Shown here: piece by piece, positions 1 to 9,100 of the stretch
Layout: each line of letters starts with the position of its first letter
How positions within the stretch are numbered: position 1 is the stretch's first letter
Assembly: GCA_028704385.1 (NCBI GenBank)
Contig: JAQVLA010000012.1
Span: 36,732-100,731, forward strand
Reading direction: 5' to 3'
Source of the DNA: Bacteroidales bacterium
GTDB lineage: Bacteria > Bacteroidota > Bacteroidia > Bacteroidales > F082
Length of the DNA stretch: 64,000 nt
Position numbers and translations under genes: made by a program
The notes under the pieces: generated by a model
Seen by the model: only the letters and a program-made list of their open reading frames with translations
What the model was told of the DNA's origin: nothing
Database searches by the model: none

Positions 1-53
1 AATGTTAGATTACTGATAATTACAATTACAACAAGCAAATTGTTTTGAGTTTG

Positions 54-61
54 CAAAAGTA
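54..61 (-). promoter_or_regulatory. candidate -7 box of a divergent minus-strand promoter
   Basis: Read on the minus strand these bases are TACTTTTG, a match to the Bacteroidota -7 consensus TAnnTTTG. Transcription would run leftwards out of the window, so the gene served is not visible. No good -33 element is seen. The box overlaps the inverted repeat at 59-88. By analogy with RND operons elsewhere the hidden gene could be a TetR/AcrR-type repressor, but that is inference. Confidence 0.35.
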
Positions 62-88
62 AATGTTTTTCCGAGGGAGAACATTTAC
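59..88. promoter_or_regulatory. perfect 9-bp inverted repeat, candidate operator
   Basis: GTAAATGTT (59-67) and AACATTTAC (80-88) are perfect reverse complements separated by 12 bases. The repeat lies about 130 bp upstream of the RND operon and overlaps the possible divergent promoter at 54-61. There is no T-run after it, so it does not look like a terminator. Size and position suit a dimeric repressor site controlling efflux in both directions, but no regulator gene is present in the window. Confidence 0.4.
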
Positions 89-216
89 CTGAGAAAATTA
101 CCGGAAAATTCGATCTATGAGTGAATATTTTATTGCTAAAATTTTATTATTGTGAGCATTCTTCTTATTTTCGGCATCGAAAAACTGCAATATTCGCAGG
201 TTAAACCAATAAAAAT

Positions 217-1383
217 ATGAGTAAAGCCTATCAAAAATGTAGCAGAATCGGTCTGCCTTTTCGGTTGATTCTTGTGTTTTCAGCCCTGTATTTTACCAGC
301 TGTAGTCATCAACCTACCACCGAAATCTCCTTGATTGAGTTGCCCGTATCAACAGTTGAATTGAAGGATATCCCGATTTTTCAATCTTTTGTTGGACAAA
401 CTTACGGTGCAAAAGATGTTGACATAATAGCGCGAGTTGATGGTGTGCTCGAAGGTTTTTATTTTAAGGAAGGCAGTCGGGTTAAAGCCGGGCAGTTGTT
501 GTATAAAATCGATCAGCAGCCCTTGCTAGCCAGGGAGGCTTCATTTATGAGTATGCTTGCTCAGGCAAAAACAATGCTTGCCAAAGCAGAAAGTGATTTG
601 AATCGAATCAGGCCATTAGCCGAAACCAACGCAGTAAGTCAGCGCGATCTGGATGCTGCAGTGGCTCAGTATGATGCTGCCAAATCGAATGTTGAAGCGG
701 CAGAAGCAAATCTTCGTGCCTCTCAGATAGAGTTAGGCTACACCCTCATAAAAGCACCTATTAACGGTATAATTGGTATCTCGAAAGCTACCACCGGCGA
801 ATATGTTGGAAGAGCACCCAATGCAGTTGTCCTGAACACAATATCGAAAACAGATACCATTAAAGTGAAGTTTTACCTGAACGAGAATGAATACATCCAA
901 TTAGTTACAGGTCAGGAAAATGAAGCCTACAATAAGAAATTTGCCGAAGAAGGGGTGCGTTTGTATCTGGCCGACAACTCACTTTTCCCACATCGGGGAT
1001 GGATTGAGATTATGGATCGTGGCCTCGACCCCAATACAGGATCAATCCTTTTGCAGGCAGCCTTTCCTAATCCTGACGGAATTATTCGCCCCGGACAGTT
1101 TGCACGGATAGAATTACTTCGCAACTATATCGAACAGGGAATCTCCATTCCTAAAAGATCGGTTCGCGAAATGCAAACGATGTATCAGATTTATGTGCTC
1201 GACAGCAATAATATAGTAACCAACAGAATGCTTGAAGTAGGGCATGCTTACGGACAGCAATTGATTGTGAAGAATGGACTCGAGGTGGGTGAACGATATA
1301 TTGCCGAAGGATTTGAAAAGGTAGTACCAGGTATGCCTGTAAAGCCCATGCCAACACAGGGAGAAATTGAAAACAAAAAATGA
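217..1383 (+). CDS. RND efflux periplasmic adaptor lipoprotein (AcrA/MexA-like)
   Basis: Membrane fusion protein linking the inner-membrane RND pump to the outer-membrane channel in drug or toxin efflux. A lipoprotein signal ends at FTSC with the lipidated Cys at residue 29. The lipoyl-like half motif follows (about residues 62-100, with VDGVLEGFYFKEGSRVKAGQ). A coiled-coil hairpin rich in Ala, Lys and Glu spans about 105-170, then the second lipoyl half (LIKAPINGIIG) and beta-barrel regions. Its 388 residues are normal for the family. It is the first gene of a three-gene operon: the pump gene starts 6 nt after its stop and the TolC-like gene follows. The substrate cannot be read from sequence. 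The ATG is supported by the signal peptide right behind it. Confidence 0.93.
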   Translation: MSKAYQKCSRIGLPFRLILVFSALYFTSCSHQPTTEISLIELPVSTVELKDIPIFQSFVGQTYGAKDVDIIARVDGVLEGFYFKEGSRVKAGQLLYKIDQQPLLAREASFMSMLAQAKTMLAKAESDLNRIRPLAETNAVSQRDLDAAVAQYDAAKSNVEAAEANLRASQIELGYTLIKAPINGIIGISKATTGEYVGRAPNAVVLNTISKTDTIKVKFYLNENEYIQLVTGQENEAYNKKFAEEGVRLYLADNSLFPHRGWIEIMDRGLDPNTGSILLQAAFPNPDGIIRPGQFARIELLRNYIEQGISIPKRSVREMQTMYQIYVLDSNNIVTNRMLEVGHAYGQQLIVKNGLEVGERYIAEGFEKVVPGMPVKPMPTQGEIENKK

Positions 1384-1389
1384 TCAGCC

Positions 1390-4300
1390 ATGAATAATAT
1401 TTTCGTAAAAAGGCCGATTGTTGCGATTGTTATTGCCATTGTAATGACATTAGCCGGACTGATTTCTCTTGTTCAGCTTCCTATTGAGCAGTATCCTCAA
1501 CTGGCACCGCCTCTTGTTCAGGTTAGCGGATTATATACCGGAGCCAATGCTTCAAATGTGGAACAATCAGTTGCCACACCACTGGAGCAGAAAATTAATG
1601 GCGTGGACAATTCTATGTATATACAATCTGTCAATACCAACTCAGGAAGTATGAGCCTTCGGGTGACCTTCGATCCCGGCTCTGATCCTGATATGTCTAG
1701 TGTGTTGGTTCAAAACAGGGTTTCAGCTGCATCTGCACAACTTCCGGCCGAAGTAAACAGAACAGGTGTTACGGTTGAAAAATCCTTCACCTTTCCCATG
1801 TTGATTGTCTCTGTGATTTCGCCGGACAAAACTTTTGACAGGGAGTTTATCGGCAACTATGCCCGACTGAATATAAGTGACGAACTCTCCCGTATTTCCG
1901 GAATAGGAAAGGTTGATGTGGTGGGTGTGAGTGATTATGCCATGCGCATTTGGGTGAAACCCGAACGTTTGGCCAACCTGAACATAACAGTTGCAGATAT
2001 TACACATGCTTTACAGGAACAGAATGTAATTGTTCCAGGAGGAAAGCTGGGAGGAGAACCTGCCCCTGAAGGCACCGATTTCACCTATTCTGTTACCCTA
2101 AAGGACAGGATGCAAACAGCTGAGGAATTCGAAAATGTTGTGGTAAGAATTGCAGAGAATGGTGCAGAAATAAAAATTAAGGATGTGGCTGATGTTGCCT
2201 TGGGTTCTGAGAATTATGAGGCATATACCAGGGTAAACGGCTCGGATTGTGCTATCATTTTCATTTATCAGGCACCAGGATCAAATGCCATGAAAGTATC
2301 TGGCGAAGTAAAAACGACACTCGAACGTTTGAAGGCTGATTTTCCGGATGATCTGGATTACAAAGTTTCGCTCGACACTACCGTGCCAATCAAAGCCGGG
2401 ATGGATGAGATCATTGAAACACTGCTGATTGCCTTGATTCTGGTGGTGTTGGTTGTTTTTATATTTTTACAGGACTGGCGAGCTACACTGATCCCTGTGT
2501 TGGCAATACCGGTCTCGCTGTTGAGTGCGTTTATCCTTTTTCCAATTTTAGGTTTTTCGATAAACTCACTCTCCCTGCTCGGACTTGTGCTGGCCATTGG
2601 GATTGTGGTAGACGATGCCATCGTTGTGGTAGAAGCTGTGATGGTAAATATCGAGAAAGGCTTAAGTCCCAGAGAAGCTACGCTTGTTGCGATGAAAGAA
2701 GTAACAGGGCCTGTGATAGGTACCACTTTCGTATTGATTGCAGTGTTTATTCCGGTTTCATTTATCAGCGGTATTACCGGCAAACTTTATCAACAATTTG
2801 CAATCACTATCGCCGTTTCGGTGTTGTTTTCTGCAGTGAATGCGCTCACCCTGAGCCCGGCACTCAGCAGCCTGATACTTCGGGAGAAGAAAACCGGTAA
2901 AGGGTTGATGGCCAGATTTTTTAAATCATTCGATAAAGGACTTGAAAAATCCGGACAAAAATATTTAAGTGTTACCAATATTGTTAGCCGGAAGGTGGTT
3001 AGAAGTATTGTATTCATTGGGATTATTAGTTTGCTTGCAGTTTTTCTCGGTTTTCGTGTGCCGGGCGGATTTATGCCTGACGAGGATCAGGGTTATTTCA
3101 TTATGAACGTACAGCTTCCAGGTGCTTCCTCGCTTTCCAGAACGCTGGATGCCGTTAAGCAGGTGGAGGCGGTTCTGGCTCAGGAAGAGAACATTGAATA
3201 TTACACTTCCATTCCCGGATATAATCTGCTTTCGGGCGGTATGTCCACCAGCACGGGTTCGCTATTTGTGACCATGAAAGACTGGTCAGAAAGAGACGAA
3301 AAAGTAAGTGATATTGTTAACAGATTGAATTATATGTTATACCTCATGGTGAAGCCTGCCAGTGTGATGGCTTTTGGCCCGCCTCCGATCCAGGGGTTAG
3401 GAAATGGCTCGGGTTTTAGCATAATGATACAGGACAAAGGAGGCAACAGTATTGACTATCTCACTGCGAACACCATGGAGTTTATCAAAAAGGCCAACGA
3501 GCGACCTGAAATAGCCTATGCTTTTACTACCTTCAGAAACGATGTGCCACAGCGTTTTATCTCTGTAAACCGCGAAAAAGCTATGAAAGCCGGCGTTTCA
3601 CTTAGCGAGCTGCATCTTACAATTGGTGCCATGTTAGGCGGGATGTATGTGAATGATTTTAACCGTTTTGGTCGATTATATCGTATTTATCTCCAGGCCG
3701 AACCTGCTTACCGGCAAAATGCAGAACAGCTCAATAGTTTTTTTGTTAGAAACAGAAACTTCGAAATGATACCGCTTTCGGCTTTCGTAGAGGTTGAAAA
3801 TAGCATAGGACCTGAATTTACAACGCGTTTCAACCTTTTTAGGGCAATTGAAGTTTCAGGCACACCAGCAAAGGGATATACCTCTTCACAGGCCAGGCAG
3901 GCACTTAAAGAGGTAGCGGCTACGCTGCCGGCAGATGTTGGTTATGCCTGGAATGCCATGTCGTATCAGGAGGAGCAGGCTTCTGGTCAAACGGCAGTGA
4001 TTTTTGCCTTTTCAATATTGTTGGTATTTCTGATCCTGGCAGCATTATACGAGAGTTGGTCGCTGCCCTTCAGCGTTTTGTTGGGTACACCTTTTGCACT
4101 TTTCGGAGCCTTTTTGTTTTTGTGGCTTTTCAGGTTTTTTAGCCTGAGTTATGAGAATAACATTTTTGCACAGATTTCATTGGTAATGCTTATTGCAATG
4201 GCAGCTAAAAATGCCATTCTGATTGTGGAATACGCTAAGGTAAAATTTGAAGAAGGCAGTAATTTATTCGATTCTGCGATGGAAGCGGCAAAATTGAGAT

Positions 4301-4536
4301 TTCGTCCTATTTTAATGACGGTTTTTTCGTTTATCCTCGGAATCTTACCGCTCTTAGTGGCATCAGGAGCGGGCTCTGAGGCGCGTAAAGTAATGGGAAT
4401 GACACTATTTGGAGGTATTTTGCTGGCTACTGTGATAGGTATTGTGATGTATCCAATGTTATTTATTTTGGTTGGTAAAATAGCCGGTTATGAGAAAAAA
4501 AGAAATGTGAACCCAAAAGACATCAGTCATGAATAA
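1390..4536 (+). CDS. RND multidrug efflux permease (AcrB/HAE1 family)
   Basis: Inner-membrane proton-driven pump, 1048 residues, the normal length for HAE1 transporters. The N-terminus (MNNIFVKRPIVAIVIAIVM) is the typical first TM helix. The TM4 proton-relay motif with paired Asp is present (IGIVVDDAIVVVE), as is the TM10 Lys region (AMAAKNAILIVEYAK). Two large periplasmic porter loops separate TM1-2 and TM7-8. It sits between the adaptor and the outer-membrane factor, and its last 8 bases overlap the latter, which implies translational coupling. The family and tripartite role are secure; the transported compounds are unknown. Confidence 0.96.
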   Translation: MNNIFVKRPIVAIVIAIVMTLAGLISLVQLPIEQYPQLAPPLVQVSGLYTGANASNVEQSVATPLEQKINGVDNSMYIQSVNTNSGSMSLRVTFDPGSDPDMSSVLVQNRVSAASAQLPAEVNRTGVTVEKSFTFPMLIVSVISPDKTFDREFIGNYARLNISDELSRISGIGKVDVVGVSDYAMRIWVKPERLANLNITVADITHALQEQNVIVPGGKLGGEPAPEGTDFTYSVTLKDRMQTAEEFENVVVRIAENGAEIKIKDVADVALGSENYEAYTRVNGSDCAIIFIYQAPGSNAMKVSGEVKTTLERLKADFPDDLDYKVSLDTTVPIKAGMDEIIETLLIALILVVLVVFIFLQDWRATLIPVLAIPVSLLSAFILFPILGFSINSLSLLGLVLAIGIVVDDAIVVVEAVMVNIEKGLSPREATLVAMKEVTGPVIGTTFVLIAVFIPVSFISGITGKLYQQFAITIAVSVLFSAVNALTLSPALSSLILREKKTGKGLMARFFKSFDKGLEKSGQKYLSVTNIVSRKVVRSIVFIGIISLLAVFLGFRVPGGFMPDEDQGYFIMNVQLPGASSLSRTLDAVKQVEAVLAQEENIEYYTSIPGYNLLSGGMSTSTGSLFVTMKDWSERDEKVSDIVNRLNYMLYLMVKPASVMAFGPPPIQGLGNGSGFSIMIQDKGGNSIDYLTANTMEFIKKANERPEIAYAFTTFRNDVPQRFISVNREKAMKAGVSLSELHLTIGAMLGGMYVNDFNRFGRLYRIYLQAEPAYRQNAEQLNSFFVRNRNFEMIPLSAFVEVENSIGPEFTTRFNLFRAIEVSGTPAKGYTSSQARQALKEVAATLPADVGYAWNAMSYQEEQASGQTAVIFAFSILLVFLILAALYESWSLPFSVLLGTPFALFGAFLFLWLFRFFSLSYENNIFAQISLVMLIAMAAKNAILIVEYAKVKFEEGSNLFDSAMEAAKLRFRPILMTVFSFILGILPLLVASGAGSEARKVMGMTLFGGILLATVIGIVMYPMLFILVGKIAGYEKKRNVNPKDISHE

Positions 4537-5899
4537 GCAGAATATATTTGGCCTGATACTGTTGATGTTTATGCTAAGTGGTTGCCTGGTTGGCCCTAAG
4601 TACACGGCAAGGAATCCTGATATACCAGAAAAATTCAGTTTTATTGGTGATCGGGACAGCATTACAAATGTGGAATGGTGGGAGTCATTTACCAACCCCG
4701 TTTTGGATAGTGTGATTAGCAAAGCGTTAGCGAATAATTATGAAGTTACAATGGCCTTGAGCAGGCTCGAGCAAGCCTCACTTGCGCTGGGGATGGCCAA
4801 GGCGGACTTATTACCTGGATTTGATGTGCAGGCAGCCTATTCGCGGGGCGACTTCACCGGAAGCAGTCAGTTGCCGGCTTCCGTAAGTAACGTTTTTGCT
4901 GCCGGCCTGATGAACTGGGAGCTTGATCTTTGGGGAAAATACCGGCATGCTCGTAATGCTGCCAATGCGCAGTATTTAAGTTCCGATATGGCACTTTATG
5001 CAACTCGTTTGACTGTGGAAAGTAATGCGGCCAGCTTGTATTTTCAATTATTGGATTATCGGGAAAGACTTACAATTGTCGAAAGCACCTATACATCGCG
5101 TAAAGCTTCGGCTGAGGTTATGCAACAAAGGTTTCAGAAAGGTGTTGTGGCCGAGATAGAATACAAGCAGGCAGTGTATCAGGAAGCTGATGCAGCTGCA
5201 AGTATTCCTTTGTACGAACAACTTATCAAAGCTACGGAAAATGCGCTTGGGTTGCTTTCGGGTAATGCACGCTATGAGATGGACTGGATAGAGGGTAAGT
5301 TAAGCGAACAAAAGCTTCCCGAAAACCTGCCCGACTATTTGCCGGCCGATTTGCTCCAGCGACGTCCGGATATATTGATGGCACAGCAACAACTCATTGC
5401 GCAATATGCTGCAGCAGGCCTTGCTCAAAGTCTAAGGTTTCCCTCAATCAGCCTTACGATGGCTGGTGGTGTGGCAAGTACTGAACTTAGTGAGCTTTTC
5501 AATGGCAATCCGGCCTGGTCAATTGGAGCCAACCTTTTTGGGCCGGTGTTTCATTTTGGTAAATTGAAACGGAAAGCCGAGCTTGAAAAGAAAAAAATAG
5601 AGGAGATGCAGGCCAATTACGAGCAAATTGTAGTTCAGGCGTTTTTTGAAGTAAAGGATGTGCTGGATGAGATAGAAAGCCTGCGAAACCAGCTTACATA
5701 TCGCGTGATTCAGTTGGATGCTGCGCGTAAAGCCGATGAGCTTGCCCGTGAGCGATACAATGGTGGCTTGACTAGCTATCTGGAATTGCTTGATACAGAA
5801 CGGATTTTATTTGCTACAGAACTAGCAATTGTTCAGAATAAACAAAATTTGCTTAATGCTTATGTGAAGCTTTTTAAAGCTCTTGGAGGAGCATGGTAA
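4529..5899 (+). CDS. outer-membrane efflux lipoprotein (TolC/OprM/NodT family)
   Basis: Outer-membrane channel of the tripartite efflux pump, 456 residues. The lipoprotein signal ends at LSGC (Cys19). Two OEP repeats follow, with the usual features: a WWESFTNP segment, ANNYEVTMALSRLEQA, WELDLWGKYRHARNAA, DLLQRRPDI in the linker, FGPVFHFGKLKRKAE at the start of the second repeat, and RERYNGGLTSYLELLDTE near the C-terminus. The ATG lies inside the end of the pump gene (8-nt overlap). It is the last intact gene of the operon; a decayed channel gene follows directly. Confidence 0.94.
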   Translation: MNKQNIFGLILLMFMLSGCLVGPKYTARNPDIPEKFSFIGDRDSITNVEWWESFTNPVLDSVISKALANNYEVTMALSRLEQASLALGMAKADLLPGFDVQAAYSRGDFTGSSQLPASVSNVFAAGLMNWELDLWGKYRHARNAANAQYLSSDMALYATRLTVESNAASLYFQLLDYRERLTIVESTYTSRKASAEVMQQRFQKGVVAEIEYKQAVYQEADAAASIPLYEQLIKATENALGLLSGNARYEMDWIEGKLSEQKLPENLPDYLPADLLQRRPDILMAQQQLIAQYAAAGLAQSLRFPSISLTMAGGVASTELSELFNGNPAWSIGANLFGPVFHFGKLKRKAELEKKKIEEMQANYEQIVVQAFFEVKDVLDEIESLRNQLTYRVIQLDAARKADELARERYNGGLTSYLELLDTERILFATELAIVQNKQNLLNAYVKLFKALGGAW

Positions 5900-5900
5900 A

Positions 5901-6560
5901 GTGAGTTTTAGTCAACATAAATTATTCTATCATCACATACACTTGCAGGTTCGTAAGCAAAAGTTCATCCTTTTGTTGATTGTAAGTTTGTTGATGCTTT
6001 TTTCCCCAGGCTTTCTGAATGATTCTTCTTTGAGTGAATTGTTTTTCATCATATGTCTGAGTGTTCTTTGTGTTCAGAGTATGATAGTTGCAATCCAAAA
6101 TGATGCTAAAAACAAGTTATTCAGTTATTTAACTTTTATTTTATTGATTGTAGTTGCCTGGCTCAAACCAGCCGAAATTGGTTTCTATCTACTTAAGGAG
6201 TTGAGGCTTATACCTATTATAGTGTTCATTGGTTTTGTGCTATTTTCTCTGGCAAAACATCTGGCCGTTGCCAGCTCTGTTCGTCCCAATGAATTGCTGG
6301 AAGTAATCAATATTTACCTTTTGATGGGAATAGTAGGAGGTTATCTGGCTCAGCTGTTCAGTGTTTTCGATTCTATTACCTTTTGTTTTCCGGCTTATGT
6401 CGAAATTTCGGGTTTTACAGATTTAGTTTTAATAGATTCATTAGTGTATGGCTACTTTGGGTGATTTTCGCCCGATAACAGCCAGGGCCAAGCACTATCC
6501 TGAATCATTGCCATCATTGCAGGGAAGTATGAAAGCAAATTTAGAGCTGATCAGAAATGA
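5901..6560 (+). pseudogene. degraded two-TM potassium channel remnant
   Basis: An open frame from about GTG 5901 (or TTG 5883) to the stop at 6462-6464 encodes a polytopic membrane protein of about 190 residues that stops inside a pore loop. Shifting frame at 6448 gives MATLG-D-FRPITARAK, the usual pore sequence ATLGYGDxxPITxxAK with the YG of the selectivity filter missing. Shifting back at 6492 gives ALS, an in-frame TGA, then IIAIIAG and KYESKFRADQK, which resembles the last TM and tail with about a dozen residues missing. Several independent lesions argue for real decay rather than one sequencing error. It lies directly behind the TolC-like gene and just before an intact channel gene. Confidence 0.6.
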
Positions 6561-6607
6561 ATAATATAAATCTGTATTTATTTGATTAACAAATAATTTA
6601 TTTGGAT

Positions 6608-7216
6608 ATGTCAGTTTCAAAACTCGTGATTGCACTGTTATCAATTGTTAGTATCATTTTGTTGACAATCTCATTTTTTCTGCCGGTTGACTCTGAGCTA
6701 TACAAATTGCTTAATTATTATGATTATGCCTTATGTGCATTTTTTCTGTATGATTTTTTTGCCGAGCTCAAACGGTCAGAAAACCGCTGGAAATATTTCA
6801 GAACCTATGGCTGGATTGATTTTCTTTCATCGGTTCCTGTAATACAAGAACTTAGGTTTGCCCGTCTGTTGAGAATTTTTCGCGTCCTCCGGATCTTCCG
6901 AACCTATTCAATTTTGGTCAATTTTATCCGGTCGAAAAAGAAAGAGTCTTTTTATGGTTTCTCGGTAATGTTGGTGATCCTCATCATTATTTTATCCTCA
7001 TTCATGGTGTTGCTCATCGAACGCAATACAGGAAACATCAAAACAGCTGAAGATACGCTTTGGTGGAGCCTGATAACTGTGACAACTGTAGGTTATGGTG
7101 ATTTATATCCAACCACAGGTTTAGGCCGTTTATTTGCAACTTTACTCATCGTTACGGGTATTTATGGCTTTGGAGCCGTGATTTCCTATTTGGGTGATCG
7201 TCTGAAAAATTGGTAA
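6608..7216 (+). CDS. voltage-gated-type K+ channel / ion transporter family protein
   Basis: Inner-membrane cation channel of about 203 residues. It has the Kv plan: several TM helices, an arginine-rich S4-like segment (RFARLLRIFRVLRIFRTY), then S5, a pore helix and a complete K+ filter (TTVGYGD) followed by the last TM (LFATLLIVTGIYGFGAVISY). At this length S1 is probably reduced. There is no cytoplasmic RCK or TrkA domain. The ATG at 6608 is preferred over the TTG two codons upstream. The intact filter here contrasts with the neighbouring channel remnant that has lost it. Ion specificity follows from the filter; physiological role unknown. Confidence 0.85.
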   Translation: MSVSKLVIALLSIVSIILLTISFFLPVDSELYKLLNYYDYALCAFFLYDFFAELKRSENRWKYFRTYGWIDFLSSVPVIQELRFARLLRIFRVLRIFRTYSILVNFIRSKKKESFYGFSVMLVILIIILSSFMVLLIERNTGNIKTAEDTLWWSLITVTTVGYGDLYPTTGLGRLFATLLIVTGIYGFGAVISYLGDRLKNW

Positions 7217-7267
7217 GGCATTCATTTGTGTAAGTTTTGTTATTTTTATTCCCTCAACTTACCAGCT

Positions 7268-7621
7268 ATGAAAAAGAAATGTTTGTATTGTGGTGAAGAG
7301 TTACTTGGAAGAGCAGACAAGAAGTTTTGCAATGACTCGTGCAGAAACAATTATCATCACCAGCAAAATAGTGATCAGATCAATTTGATCAGAAACATCA
7401 ATAATATCCTGAAACGAAACCGGGCTATTCTGAAAGGATTTAATCCCAATGGAAAAACTACGCTGAGAAAAGCAATGCTCGATTCGCAGGGATTTAATTA
7501 TAAATATTTCACCAGTACCTATACAACCAAAGATGGCAGGACGTATTTTTTTGTTTATGATCAGGGATATTTGCCTCTTGAGAATGACCTTTATATGCTG
7601 GTTGAAAACAGGGATATTTAA
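7268..7621 (+). CDS. small zinc-ribbon protein of unknown function
   Basis: About 117 residues starting at ATG 7268; the frame is open further upstream but only with a TTG. The N-terminus has two Cys pairs (CLYCGEE and CNDSCRNNYHH), a treble-clef/zinc-ribbon arrangement. The rest is a basic helical region (INLIRNINNILKRNRAIL) and a C-terminal beta-rich part. This resembles small zinc-ribbon proteins found widely in Bacteroidota, but I cannot name a function. It ends 3 nt before the convergent MBL-hydrolase stop codon. Confidence 0.7.
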   Translation: MKKKCLYCGEELLGRADKKFCNDSCRNNYHHQQNSDQINLIRNINNILKRNRAILKGFNPNGKTTLRKAMLDSQGFNYKYFTSTYTTKDGRTYFFVYDQGYLPLENDLYMLVENRDI

Positions 7622-7623
7622 AA

Positions 7624-8403
7624 TTAATATCCGATCTCAATTTTTTGACCATCCCAGGCCAATTGCATTCCTGATGGCAGAGACGGATTAACATCGGCTG
7701 TTTTGCCCATCAGATGGCTGATATGCGTGAACCAACATCGTTTTACGCCAATTTTTTGAGCCATTTCTACGGCTTCACTTAACGAAAAATGTGAAATATG
7801 TTTCTCTTTTCTAACAGCATCAATCACCAACAGTTCAATACCTTGCAGTGTATTTAATCCCGGCTCGGGAATATAGTTGGCATCTGTGATGTAGGCAAAA
7901 TTCCCAATTCTGAAAGCATAAACCGGCATATAACGATGCATCACGATAATGGGAATTAGTTTTATGTCTTTGATAATAAAAGAATTGCAATTCAGGTCTA
8001 TCAATTTAAGAGCAGGCACCCCGGGGTATTTATTTTCACCAAAGGCGTACGCAAATTCCTGCTTAATTGCCAGCTGATCAGCAGGAGAAGCATAAATCGG
8101 CATGGGTTTTTTTTGGAGGAAATTAAATGAACGTACATCATCCATTCCTGCGATATGGTCTTTGTGACAATGGGTGATCAGCACGGCATCAAGCTTCTTC
8201 ACTTCTTCGCGCAACATCTGCTGCCTGAAATCAGGTCCGGTATCAACAACAATGGTCGCTTCAGCCGATTCAATCAGGATAGACGAACGCAGGCGTTTGT
8301 CCAGTGAGTCATTCGATTTGCAGGTATCACACGTACATCCAATCACCGGAACTCCCTGTGAGGTTCCACTTCCGAGTATAGTCACTGTTGCAGTTTTCAT
8401 CAC
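7624..8403 (-). CDS. MBL-fold metallo-hydrolase (PhnP-like)
   Basis: Cytosolic metallo-beta-lactamase-fold hydrolase of 259 residues. The metal-binding signature THCHKDHIAGMDD is complete (HxHxDH). The N-terminal GSGTSQGVPVIGC with CTCDTC, the VDTGPDFR strand and the later ITDANY and FTHISH elements match the PhnP-like subgroup, which acts on cyclic phosphodiesters in the characterised enzyme. The CTCDTC element may bind a structural zinc. There is no phosphonate operon nearby, so a phn role is not implied and the substrate is unknown. Two ATG codons start the gene; either is possible. Confidence 0.85.
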   Translation of the reverse strand: MMKTATVTILGSGTSQGVPVIGCTCDTCKSNDSLDKRLRSSILIESAEATIVVDTGPDFRQQMLREEVKKLDAVLITHCHKDHIAGMDDVRSFNFLQKKPMPIYASPADQLAIKQEFAYAFGENKYPGVPALKLIDLNCNSFIIKDIKLIPIIVMHRYMPVYAFRIGNFAYITDANYIPEPGLNTLQGIELLVIDAVRKEKHISHFSLSEAVEMAQKIGVKRCWFTHISHLMGKTADVNPSLPSGMQLAWDGQKIEIGY

Positions 8404-8566
8404 TGCAAATTAACGAATTTCTTTGAGTCATGCGTGATACCGTCCTGTGAAATTGTATTCTTTTTTGAAATAGTAAGCACAATAAAAATTATGAGATTAC
8501 AGGATTATGTAAACTGTATAATCAGTGAAAAAGCTTACTTTTACGGCCTAAAATTTTTGTTGTTCG

Positions 8567-9100
8567 GTGAATCAAATCAAAGCATTTTTTATCAGGAAAG
8601 CCGTTAAAAAGCAATTGAGAAGTGAGAGAAATGCCCAACTACCTTCCTTAAACTCGGTAAAGAATCTGGTTGTGCTGATAGATAATAAGCAATTTGCCAA
8701 ATTGGATGATTTTAAAAGATTTTTCGATCAAAAATTTCCGGTTACCGAATGTTTTTTTATGGTTGTCCGTTCAAAAAAAGCAGAGCAAAACATTACAGAT
8801 GGGAAAGTTATGCTGGTTGGAGCAAATGATTTTTCTGTTTTTGGAAAGGTCAAAAATGAGAAACTGAATGACTTTATCACGCAAAAAGCAGACCTTTTAT
8901 TGGATTTATCATCCGATTCTGCCTTGATTGGGAATTTCTTGCTTGCTTTCAAAAATGCTGGTTTTAAAGTTGGATTCAGGTCAGATTCAGATGATCCGAC
9001 AGACCTTTTACTAAAAATTCCTCACAAAGTGGATGAACAAGAATCTTTAGTAGTTTTTTGGGAATATTTTTTAAAATTAAATGGTGAAAATCATGACTGA
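8567..9100 (+). CDS. hypothetical protein upstream of dapA (DUF6913-like)
   Basis: A 177-residue protein starting with GTG. It is soluble and basic at the N-terminus, with a Rossmann-like alternation (LVVLIDNKQF, MLVGANDFSVFG, DLLLDLSSDS, FKVGFRSDS). I think it belongs to a Bacteroidota family of unknown function (DUF6913), but that is from memory. Its 3' end overlaps the start of dapA, so the two are probably co-translated. No catalytic motif is recognisable. Confidence 0.65.
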   Translation: MNQIKAFFIRKAVKKQLRSERNAQLPSLNSVKNLVVLIDNKQFAKLDDFKRFFDQKFPVTECFFMVVRSKKAEQNITDGKVMLVGANDFSVFGKVKNEKLNDFITQKADLLLDLSSDSALIGNFLLAFKNAGFKVGFRSDSDDPTDLLLKIPHKVDEQESLVVFWEYFLKLNGENHD

